In this document: one piece after another, positions 19,543 through 28,097 of the stretch | Layout of the letters: the number at the start of each line of letters is the position of its first letter | Numbering within the stretch: the stretch's first letter is position 1 | Source: Candidatus Cryptobacteroides faecigallinarum | GTDB taxonomy: Bacteria > Bacteroidota > Bacteroidia > Bacteroidales > UBA932 | Reading direction: 5' to 3' | DNA: 64,000 bases | Assembly: GCA_017695015.1 (NCBI GenBank) | Contig: JADIMD010000010.1 | Span: 1-64,000 of the forward strand | Notes under the pieces: generated by a model | Databases searched by the model: none | What the model was told of the DNA's origin: nothing | The model's input: only the letters and a program-made list of their open reading frames with translations | Translations under genes and position numbers: made by a program

Positions 19543-21150
19543 ATGAAAAAGATTATATTGATTTCTTTTGCCTGTCTTCTTGCCATTGTCGGCTGCAAGA
19601 AAGACCCGTGGGATGTCGTGGAGAAAGGGGAATGGAACAATGACAGGATGATTCTCGACATCAAGTTCGTGGGACAGGCAGGAACGGCCGAGATAGACAA
19701 TACCGATGAAAATACGGGTGTCATCTCCCTCCAGCTGGCATCAAACACTGTTGAGGACATGTCCGCTGTGGCAGTGGAGTCTCTCACGGTGTCCTACAAG
19801 GCTACAAGCTCGCTGTCAGTAGGCGAGACAGTAGACTTCACTGCTGCGGAAGCACCTCAGATCGTGGTGACTTCACAGACCGGCAAGTCAAGGACATACA
19901 CCATCGAGATGACTGAATTTACCGAGACCATTGTCGGATGCTATGCCCTGACCGGTACAAAACTCTGGTGCGGTACAGGCTCGACATTCGGCGGAGCCGC
20001 TGTCATGTCTCCTGAAGAAAAGTCATGGTGCTGGGATTCCAACGGATATGGTCCGCAGGCCGAGTATGACGACTATCTGGAATTCACCCTCACTGAAATC
20101 ACTGCAGACGGCAATACCACAGGCCAGTGCATCCATTATGGCGGTGAAGATGCAAAGCACTGGAACTGCATATTCGCGGCAAGCTCCAACCCTGAAACCG
20201 GCGTTGCTCTTGACCTGCACCATTTCTACAGGCAGATTCCTATTGGCACAAGCACATGGATAAGGAACTACACCGACAACACCATCACTTTCATCGACAG
20301 CGAGGGCAATGAGACAGTAGGCGAATTCCTTCCTGCAGGCAATTATGACTATGTGGTGAACAGGGAGGATACCGGAGCACAGGAAACCCATAGAGTGACT
20401 GTCGACAACAATGCCTTCCGTTTCGCCCTTTCCGGTACACAGGACTGGAATAACATCTATACCGACTATGACAAGTTCGCCAAGCATCCGATGGCATACT
20501 ACATCATGGTCCAGAAGGTGGATGCCATACCGGAAGCTTCCAAGACCGAAGGCTCTGAAGGTGACATCAGCATCGATGAGCCAGAGGAACCGTCAGAGTT
20601 CGTGCTTGCAGGTGACTATTCATTGTCGAGATTCACAGTATACGGCGGTTCTGACAGTCCTGCATTTGTCAATCCTGTAGACAAGAACTGGTGCTTCATC
20701 AATGTCGAGGCAGAAAGCGACAATGTCCTGACCCTCACTGCAGGTGCTGACGGGGATGCAAGCGGTACTGCCAACTACGGTGCCGGAGCAGACGGACAGT
20801 ATTGGGATTATGTCTATAAGGCAGATCAGAATCCTTCTGGATCGGGAGCTGTTGATTTGACCAAATATTATGGCATGCTGCCTCACGGGGATTCCGAATA
20901 CACCTATGACGCAGAGGCATCCACAATCTCATTCAAGTCAGGTGCAATTACAGTCACGATGACCCTCCTGCAGCCGGGAGACTATACCTACGGCTCGGCA
21001 TCCCTGACCATCCCGGCAGGAAGCATAGGAATAGACTTCCCATGCGGCGGTCAGCCCGGCTCTTCTGACTATTACTGGACCGACTATGACAGGTTCGCAG
21101 TATGCCCTATCAATTATGTGATGATTTTCAGCAAGAATGTAAGCGAGTAA
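19543..21150 (+). CDS. Surface lipoprotein with two tandem modules (candidate glycan-binding protein)
   Basis: Lipobox AIVGC; position after SusD; internal duplication (see findings). Confidence 0.7.
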   Translation: MKKIILISFACLLAIVGCKKDPWDVVEKGEWNNDRMILDIKFVGQAGTAEIDNTDENTGVISLQLASNTVEDMSAVAVESLTVSYKATSSLSVGETVDFTAAEAPQIVVTSQTGKSRTYTIEMTEFTETIVGCYALTGTKLWCGTGSTFGGAAVMSPEEKSWCWDSNGYGPQAEYDDYLEFTLTEITADGNTTGQCIHYGGEDAKHWNCIFAASSNPETGVALDLHHFYRQIPIGTSTWIRNYTDNTITFIDSEGNETVGEFLPAGNYDYVVNREDTGAQETHRVTVDNNAFRFALSGTQDWNNIYTDYDKFAKHPMAYYIMVQKVDAIPEASKTEGSEGDISIDEPEEPSEFVLAGDYSLSRFTVYGGSDSPAFVNPVDKNWCFINVEAESDNVLTLTAGADGDASGTANYGAGADGQYWDYVYKADQNPSGSGAVDLTKYYGMLPHGDSEYTYDAEASTISFKSGAITVTMTLLQPGDYTYGSASLTIPAGSIGIDFPCGGQPGSSDYYWTDYDRFAVCPINYVMIFSKNVSE

Positions 21151-21153
21151 GCT

Positions 21154-22338
21154 ATGACTTTGACGAAAATATTCAGTTTGGTTATGCCTCTGGCTCTGAC
21201 CTTCTGCGCATGCAGCAAGGCGGAGCCCGGGCTTTCCGAAGGCGGTGAATCCACAGGTCCTGTGACATTGAGCATGGTGGACAAGAATGCCACCGACGAG
21301 ACCAAGGCCCTGTATTCCAATCTCTGGACTATCCAGAAGACAGGTTGGATGTTCGGGCATCATGACGATCTGATGTACGGGCGTTACTGGTACGGAACCG
21401 AAGGCGGCTCTGACACCAAGGCAGTCTGCGGTGACTATCCGGCGGTCTACAGTTTCGATTTTGCTGAAATCATGGATGACCGTCATGACAACCCTGCGTC
21501 CGTTACTGCAAATGAGCTCAGACGCAAATGCATGGTGGAGGCATACGACAGGGGAATGGTCCTGACAGCCTGCATGCATATCAACAACCCTCTCACAGGG
21601 GGAGATTCGTGGGACAATTCCAGCAGGGAAGTGGCTGCCGAGATCCTCAAGGACGGGAGCGAGACCAATATCAAGTTCAAGGAGTGGCTCGACAGACTTG
21701 CGGATTTTGCCAACAACCTCAAAGGCTCTGACGGCAAGGTGATACCTGTCATTTTCCGCCCGTTCCACGAACATACCCAGTCATGGTCATGGTGGGGAAG
21801 TTCCTGCACCACTGAAGGGGAGTTCAAGGCACTCTGGAAATTCACCATAGACTATCTGCGTGACACCAAGGGAGTCCACAGCTTCATCTATGCCATTTCT
21901 CCGCAGATGGACAATGCCAAGACGGAGAACGATTTCTATTTCAGGTGGCCCGGCGATGACTATGTGGATTTCATCGGGATGGACTGCTACCAGGGTATCA
22001 ACAACAGCGTGTTTGTCAATAACCTGAAGGTCCTGAGCATGATATCCAAGAAGAAACTGAAACCTTGCGGTGTGACCGAGACCGGAGTCGAAGGCTTCAC
22101 TGCCGAAGATTACTGGCTGACCAATATCGCAGCCCCTATGGCAGGCAGGAACATGTCCCTGCTTGTGACATGGAGGAACAAGTATGTGACCGAAGAGACG
22201 GACAAGCATTATTTCTCCGTATATCCGGGACATCCTTCAGAGGACAGTTTCATCGAGATGTACGAGAGGGCGGACACATATTTCTGCGAGGATCTTCCTG
22301 ACATGTACACGATGGCTGAAGATGTCACTATAAACTGA
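21154..22338 (+). CDS. GH26 endo-beta-1,4-mannanase lipoprotein
   Basis: Lipobox LTFCACSK; MFGHHDDLMYG, RPFHEHTQSWSWWG (acid/base), GVTETGVEG (nucleophile), typical GH26. Confidence 0.88.
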   Translation: MTLTKIFSLVMPLALTFCACSKAEPGLSEGGESTGPVTLSMVDKNATDETKALYSNLWTIQKTGWMFGHHDDLMYGRYWYGTEGGSDTKAVCGDYPAVYSFDFAEIMDDRHDNPASVTANELRRKCMVEAYDRGMVLTACMHINNPLTGGDSWDNSSREVAAEILKDGSETNIKFKEWLDRLADFANNLKGSDGKVIPVIFRPFHEHTQSWSWWGSSCTTEGEFKALWKFTIDYLRDTKGVHSFIYAISPQMDNAKTENDFYFRWPGDDYVDFIGMDCYQGINNSVFVNNLKVLSMISKKKLKPCGVTETGVEGFTAEDYWLTNIAAPMAGRNMSLLVTWRNKYVTEETDKHYFSVYPGHPSEDSFIEMYERADTYFCEDLPDMYTMAEDVTIN

Positions 22339-22347
22339 CAGTTGATT

Positions 22348-25300
22348 ATGAATATTCTGAAAACCGCGATTATGGCTTTGGCTGCATCAGTCTCCGTGTC
22401 CCAGCTCTCCGCTGCGGATGTGCGCAGACAGTCCCTTGACGGGGAATGGCAGTTCCGCCAGGAGAGATACAACGACTGGTATCCGGCACAGGTGCCCGGC
22501 ACGGTCCATACCGATCTTATGGCGAACGGCCTGATTGATGACCCGTATATGGGCCTGAACGAAAGGAGTGTCCAGTGGGTGGACAAGGAGGACTGGATCT
22601 ACAGGACAAGTTTCGATGTGGCTGAAGACGTATGGGCATCCGGCAACATAGACCTTGTGTTCGAAGGTCTCGACACCTATGCCGATGTCTACCTCAATGA
22701 CAGCCTTATCCTGAAGGCGGACAACATGTTCCGCGGATGGAGAGTGGCTGTGAAAGACCTGCTCAAGGAGAAGGACAATGAGCTCATGGTGCATTTCTAC
22801 TCTCCGACAAGGATAGGGCTTCAGAAGCTGGAGGCATTGCCATACACCTACGAGGCTATCAATGACCAGTCGCAGAACGGGGGACTGTTCGACAAGAGAG
22901 TGAGCATATTCACCCGCAAGGCAGGTTACCATTATGGTTGGGACTGGGGTCCGCGTCTTGTGACTTCTGGCATTTGGAGACCTGTCGGTCTCGAAGGCTG
23001 GACTGATGCAAGGGTGAGTGATGTATATTATCATCAGACTGAAGTCTCTTCGAAAAAGGCGGTCATCGATGCCGAGGTGGAAGTGATTGCCGACAAGGAC
23101 ATGGACAAGGCTGTCATAGAGATTTTCGCTGACGGGAAATCCGTGGCAAAAGTTTCGAAGCCTCTTGTCAAGGGCAAGAATGTCATCGGGATGCCTTTCA
23201 CGATGAAAAATCCAAAGCTCTGGTGGACAAGGGAGCTCGGTGAACCTTATCTCTACGATTTCGAGACAAGGGTTTCATGTGACGGAGCGCAGAAAAGTTC
23301 TCTGCACACATCTGTCGGCATCAGGTCGATAGTCCTCGACAGGTCCGCCGAGGGTGCAGGCAAGAATTTCCGTTTCATTCTCAACGGTGTCCCTGTCTTC
23401 ATGAAAGGAGCCAACTACATCCCTTGTGATGTGTTCCTTCCGAGGGTTACCGATGAGATATACAGGCAGACCATAGAGGATGCGGCTGCCGTGAACATGA
23501 ACATGCTGAGAGTATGGGGCGGCGGCACATACGAGGATGACAGGTTCTATGACCTGTGCGACCGTTACGGCATCCTGATATGGCAGGATTTCATGTTTGC
23601 ATGCAGCATCTATCCCGCTTCCGGAGAGTGGCTTGAATCGGTCAAGGCAGAGGCTGAATACAATATCCGCCGTCTGCGCAACCATGCCTGTGTAGCCTTG
23701 TGGTGCGGCAACAACGAATGCCATGACGCATGGTATGGCTGGGGCTGGGACAAGAGGTATGCATCCAAGGGACATCCTGAATACGACAAGATCATAGACG
23801 ACCAGTTCTGGACCCAGTATCATGTAGTGCTTCCTGAGATGGTCAGCAGGTTCTCCCCTCATACTGCCTATGTGCCGTCATCCCCTTATGCAGAGCCGAG
23901 GACAGTGAGCCAGCCGGACAAGGGTGACATGCACAACTGGCAGGTATGGCACAGCCGTGCTCCATTCGCATCCTACAACACTACCAGAAGCCGCTTCTTC
24001 AGCGAATACGGATTCCAGTCATTCCCTGGAGTGGAGAGCATCAAGAGGTTCGCTCCTGACTCTTCAGTGTGGAGGATAGATTCCGATGTGATGATGTCCC
24101 ACCAGAGAGGAGGCTCTTTCGCCAACATGAGGATTGCCCAGTATATGGAGGACGAGTACTGGAGACCTGAAGATTTCGAGGACTTCATCTATATGAGCCA
24201 TGTCCTGCAGGGCGATGCCATCAAGATTGCGATCGAGGCGCACAGAAGGGACAAGCCGTATTGCTGGGGTTCACTCTTCTGGCAGCACAATGACTGCTGG
24301 CCTGTGGCTTCCTGGTCAAGCCGGGACTGGTACGGGTGCTGGAAAGCCCAGCATTATTTTGCAAAATATGCCTACAGGGACATCCTCGTGTCACCTGTCA
24401 TCAAGGACGGGAAAGTGACTGTGACAGTGGTATCCGACCGTCTTGCGAAGACAAAGGGAGAGCTTGTCCTGAAGGTGATGGACATGCACGGCAAGGAATA
24501 CTGGTCATGGTCAGAGCCTGTGACCCTTGAAGCCAACAGCAGCAAGGTGTTCTATGACGGAGTTCCCGAAAATATAGGAGATCCTTCGGAAATGATACTT
24601 TATGCAGTCTTCAAGACAAAGGACAGCTCATATGACAATATCTGCTGCTTCAACCTGTTGAAAGACATGGATCTTCCTGATGCGGAGATTACATATGAAA
24701 TCAGGCAGACCGGGGACGGGTATGAAGTGGAGCTGTCGTCGGACAGCTATGCAAGGGCTGTATGGCTGACGATTGACGGCACTGACCATCATTTCTCCGA
24801 CAATTATTTCGACATCCTCCCTGGGGGAACGAAGACGGTGAGCGTCAAGACAGGGCTTACGGAAGAGGATTTCCGCAGCCAGTTGAGAATCAGGCATCTT
24901 GCCCAGACGAGAGAAAGCGTTGCCGTGGAAATTAACCCGGACAAGATTGTCAGTGCAGGATATATAGGGAACGGGGTCCAGTGGGACCCCTATTCTCTTG
25001 ATTACGGCAAGGGGCGCGTGGAGATAAGCGATGCGGACAAGGTGAAGCTTTATTCCCGTCTCGACACTATGAAGCCGGCTTTCATCAGGATGATGCAGAA
25101 CACGACATCCCAGTTTACTGACGGCAAGTTCGACCCCGATAAAGGGCTTGACCATCTTTCGATTCTGCTGGATTACTGTCAGAGCAGGGGAGTGACCGTG
25201 ATGTTCGGAGACTGGGGCGGCAGGATCGTGGATGCCAAAGCCAAGACGGTGAACGAGGAAATGATAGGATATGCAGCCGAATATCTCCGTTTCCTTGTGG

Positions 25301-26352
25301 AGGACAAAGGATATGACTGCATCAAGTTCTACAACCTTATCAATGAGCCCAATGGCTACTGGTCCACGAGCGACGGGAATTTCGACCTGTGGTCTGATGC
25401 GATGCTGGTGATGCACAGGAAAATGGTGGAGAACGGGATTGCAGAAAAGGTGGAACTGGTAGGTCCTGATGCCGCCATATGGACTCCGCAGGAGGCATGG
25501 TGGGTGACAAAAAGCAATGAAAAGCTCGGGGATGCCATAGGACTTTACGACATCCACACCTATCCGTCCAAAGTGACTATCAATTCCGGTGAATACACCG
25601 ACATAATCTCAGCCTACAAGTCACGGGTCCCTGAAGGCAAGAAGATAGTAATGGGAGAAATAGGCATCAAGTTCGTGGAGGCAGCAGATTCTCTTTACAA
25701 CAAGGAGAATATCCGCCGTGCCAACGAGTGCAGTTTTACCTCCAAGTCGGATTCACAGATGTTCGTCTATGACCCTATGTATGGTACCGACATGGCCGAT
25801 GCTGTGCTCCAGACTGCAAATGCGGGTTATTCAGGCACTGTGGCCTGGATGCTGGATGATGCCATGCATACCCATGAGACCCGTGACAGGCTCAAGATAT
25901 GGGGCTTCTGGAATATTTTCGGGGAGGAGTTCTTCGGAGCGGAGCAAGAACAGGTCCGCCCGTGGTTTTATGCATGGTCACTCCTGTGCCGTTATCTGCC
26001 TTCAGGATGTGACCTGAATGAAGTTTCTGTCACTTCAGAGGCAAGGATGCCTGCCCTGACAGGACAGATTGGAATGGCGGCTTCCTGCGTAAAGGCGGCA
26101 AGTGCAGTAAAGGACGGCAAAAGATCTGTCTTTCTTGTCAATGTAGGGAAATCACCTGTCAAGGTAGACCTCTCTTCATCTTCAGAGCTTCAGATACCCG
26201 ATGCTTCGGTCTATGTCTATGGAGAAGGTCTTTTCGAGACTGAAGGCGACTGCACCATGCTTCCTGACAGGACTGGTGTGGATGCGGACCTCGCTTCTGG
26301 CATGACATTGCTTCTCCAGCCGGAGAGCCTGACTGTCATTACCAATATGTAG
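22348..26352 (+). CDS. Fusion: GH2 beta-mannosidase (about residues 1-861) + C-terminal clan GH-A-like glycosidase domain (about 24931-26349)
   Basis: GH2: DGEWQFRQERYNDWYPAQVPGTVHTDL, LRVWGGGTYEDDRFYDLCDRYGILIWQDFMFACSIYP, WCGNNECHD, FFSEYGFQSFP. C-terminal: YIGNGVQWDPY, NLINEPNGYW, KIVMGEIGIKF, AWMLDDAMH. Confidence 0.88.
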   Translation: MNILKTAIMALAASVSVSQLSAADVRRQSLDGEWQFRQERYNDWYPAQVPGTVHTDLMANGLIDDPYMGLNERSVQWVDKEDWIYRTSFDVAEDVWASGNIDLVFEGLDTYADVYLNDSLILKADNMFRGWRVAVKDLLKEKDNELMVHFYSPTRIGLQKLEALPYTYEAINDQSQNGGLFDKRVSIFTRKAGYHYGWDWGPRLVTSGIWRPVGLEGWTDARVSDVYYHQTEVSSKKAVIDAEVEVIADKDMDKAVIEIFADGKSVAKVSKPLVKGKNVIGMPFTMKNPKLWWTRELGEPYLYDFETRVSCDGAQKSSLHTSVGIRSIVLDRSAEGAGKNFRFILNGVPVFMKGANYIPCDVFLPRVTDEIYRQTIEDAAAVNMNMLRVWGGGTYEDDRFYDLCDRYGILIWQDFMFACSIYPASGEWLESVKAEAEYNIRRLRNHACVALWCGNNECHDAWYGWGWDKRYASKGHPEYDKIIDDQFWTQYHVVLPEMVSRFSPHTAYVPSSPYAEPRTVSQPDKGDMHNWQVWHSRAPFASYNTTRSRFFSEYGFQSFPGVESIKRFAPDSSVWRIDSDVMMSHQRGGSFANMRIAQYMEDEYWRPEDFEDFIYMSHVLQGDAIKIAIEAHRRDKPYCWGSLFWQHNDCWPVASWSSRDWYGCWKAQHYFAKYAYRDILVSPVIKDGKVTVTVVSDRLAKTKGELVLKVMDMHGKEYWSWSEPVTLEANSSKVFYDGVPENIGDPSEMILYAVFKTKDSSYDNICCFNLLKDMDLPDAEITYEIRQTGDGYEVELSSDSYARAVWLTIDGTDHHFSDNYFDILPGGTKTVSVKTGLTEEDFRSQLRIRHLAQTRESVAVEINPDKIVSAGYIGNGVQWDPYSLDYGKGRVEISDADKVKLYSRLDTMKPAFIRMMQNTTSQFTDGKFDPDKGLDHLSILLDYCQSRGVTVMFGDWGGRIVDAKAKTVNEEMIGYAAEYLRFLVEDKGYDCIKFYNLINEPNGYWSTSDGNFDLWSDAMLVMHRKMVENGIAEKVELVGPDAAIWTPQEAWWVTKSNEKLGDAIGLYDIHTYPSKVTINSGEYTDIISAYKSRVPEGKKIVMGEIGIKFVEAADSLYNKENIRRANECSFTSKSDSQMFVYDPMYGTDMADAVLQTANAGYSGTVAWMLDDAMHTHETRDRLKIWGFWNIFGEEFFGAEQEQVRPWFYAWSLLCRYLPSGCDLNEVSVTSEARMPALTGQIGMAASCVKAASAVKDGKRSVFLVNVGKSPVKVDLSSSSELQIPDASVYVYGEGLFETEGDCTMLPDRTGVDADLASGMTLLLQPESLTVITNM

Positions 26353-26411
26353 GACCGGACACGCAGTGTTGATATAACTGGTTTATATATAAAATGTTGT
26401 GAAACTCCATG

Positions 26412-26452
26412 ATGGACAGTGCCCTAAAAAAACAGGGGACTGTCCATTTTTC
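26412..26452 (+). terminator. Intrinsic terminator of the mannan operon
   Basis: ATGGACAGTGCCCT (26412-26425) / AGGGGACTGTCCAT (26434-26447), one mismatch, followed by a T-run. Confidence 0.65.
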
Positions 26453-26528
26453 ATTGCCATATTCTGTTGTTCAGCAGACTGTTATGACAAATCCAGATGG
26501 ACAGTCCCTACAAAAGCATTATGAATAT

Positions 26529-27998
26529 TTACAGTCTTGTGACTATTGCAAAGCTCTGTGCAGGGAGTTCCACAGCAATTTTGCCGTTGCGTACGGTTGC
26601 AGGAACAGGTCCTTCGAGTTCAGGTCCGTTCTGTGAATCCCTGAAAGTGTAGAGATAGTATCCTTTGCCTGCATCGTCAGGGAGCGCAAGCCTGATGTCG
26701 CTGTCCTGGTCAGTCAGGTTTACAAAAGCTGCAGTATAGTTACCCTGCTCCGTCTTTCCTGCAGTACAGTGGATTCCTTCAGGCAGATTGCCTGTCATTT
26801 CAAGGATGTCCGTGCCTGCAGGGAAGTATTTGCACATCATTGACCATGTGTAGTACCAAGGTCTTATTTCTTCCTGTGACGGGTCATTGAACACTTCGCT
26901 TCCGAGAATATTCCACATGCCCCAGATTTTTATGTCTTCAGTCTCACCAGAGTCCCCGTTGGAGTGCATCGCATCGTCAAGCATCCATGCTGCCGCTCCG
27001 GAGAATCCGTTGTTCATCACTTCCATGAGGAAAAGAGGCATGTCCAAGGCATAGAAATAGTCGTATACAAGCATGTTGCAGTCCGAACCCTTGGTGAAAG
27101 GATGACCTTCGACTCGCCTGTCGTATTCAGCCTGCAGGGCAGCGTCTTCAGGGTTGTGGTATTTGTAGCCTGCTTCTCCGAATATTATCTGTTTCCCTTC
27201 CGGAACGAGGGCCCTTATCTTCTGCATGTCTTCAGCAAATTTACCGCTTCTCACATAGTGCTGTCCAGGATATGCGTGGATGTCGTAGAGTCCGATGTGT
27301 CCGTCAAGGTCTGCCGCAGCGTTTGCGACCCAGCCTTCCGTGCCGAATTCCGATGCCGGATTGCGGTAGTTGAGCACTGCATCAGGGCCTGCAAGACTTA
27401 CCTTGTCTGTAAGTCCTTCGTATTTCTGCATCTCTGAGACAAACAGTTCCGCCATCTTTTCCCACAGCTTGTAATCTCCGTTTGTGGATGCCCAGTTGCC
27501 GTCAGGTTCGTTGAAAATGATGAAATGCCTGATGCAGTCGAACCCTTTCTCCATCACGAGCCAGTTCAGGTGCGACACTGACATCCTGACCCATTCCATG
27601 GAGTCTTTCATCGACCATTTCGGAGGGTTGTATTCTCCGTACACTACCATTATCCCGTTGTCCTGGCAATATCCGAGAAGTTTGAGCAGGTATTCCGCAT
27701 TTCTTTCCCTGTCATATTTCCCGGTTTCAGGGTCATAATATGAGAAAGGGCTGTTGATCATGCACCTGACATATTGCGGCTGCATGAAATCAAGCCTTTC
27801 GAAGATTGTCTGCCAGTCTTCTTCGGTGATTTCGCTTCCCCAGGAGAGGGCTTCGTCATAAGGGTCCCATTCCACTCCGTTCCCGATGTAGTCCGGGTTG
27901 ATTACATTGTCTGTGACTGATACTTCTATGCTGTCGCTGCATGAGCATAACGCGAAAACTGCGGCGGCACAGAGTACGGCAAGATTGGTTATTTTCAT
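26529..27998 (-). CDS. Stand-alone clan GH-A-like glycoside hydrolase lipoprotein, paralog of the C-terminal domain of the 22348 fusion
   Basis: Lipobox ALCSC; YIGNGVEWDPY, IIFNEPDGNW, QIIFGEAGYKY, AWMLDDAMH...IKIWGMWNI aligned with the fusion C-terminal half. Confidence 0.75.
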   Translation of the reverse strand: MKITNLAVLCAAAVFALCSCSDSIEVSVTDNVINPDYIGNGVEWDPYDEALSWGSEITEEDWQTIFERLDFMQPQYVRCMINSPFSYYDPETGKYDRERNAEYLLKLLGYCQDNGIMVVYGEYNPPKWSMKDSMEWVRMSVSHLNWLVMEKGFDCIRHFIIFNEPDGNWASTNGDYKLWEKMAELFVSEMQKYEGLTDKVSLAGPDAVLNYRNPASEFGTEGWVANAAADLDGHIGLYDIHAYPGQHYVRSGKFAEDMQKIRALVPEGKQIIFGEAGYKYHNPEDAALQAEYDRRVEGHPFTKGSDCNMLVYDYFYALDMPLFLMEVMNNGFSGAAAWMLDDAMHSNGDSGETEDIKIWGMWNILGSEVFNDPSQEEIRPWYYTWSMMCKYFPAGTDILEMTGNLPEGIHCTAGKTEQGNYTAAFVNLTDQDSDIRLALPDDAGKGYYLYTFRDSQNGPELEGPVPATVRNGKIAVELPAQSFAIVTRL

Positions 27999-28025
27999 GA
28001 TATTTGTGTTTTAATTGCTTATACA

Positions 28026-28033
28026 CAAATATA
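28026..28033 (-). promoter_or_regulatory. -7 box (TATATTTG) upstream of the stand-alone GH gene
   Basis: CAAATATA on + gives TATATTTG on -, matching TAnnTTTG. Confidence 0.4.
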
Positions 28034-28063
28034 TACAATGAAAGGACAGGTTCAGCCGTCCTT

Positions 28064-28087
28064 TCAATATAGTATCATACTTTGACC
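28064..28087. promoter_or_regulatory. Shared 24-bp motif, copy B (TCAATATAGTATCATACTTTGACC)
   Basis: 21/24 identical to copy A at 12151-12174. Confidence 0.55.
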
Positions 28088-28097
28088 GGATTATAGC

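Noticed and set aside
24628-25557. 309-aa minus-strand ORF inside the GH2 fusion gene
   Set aside because: Shadow ORF of a conserved coding sequence.
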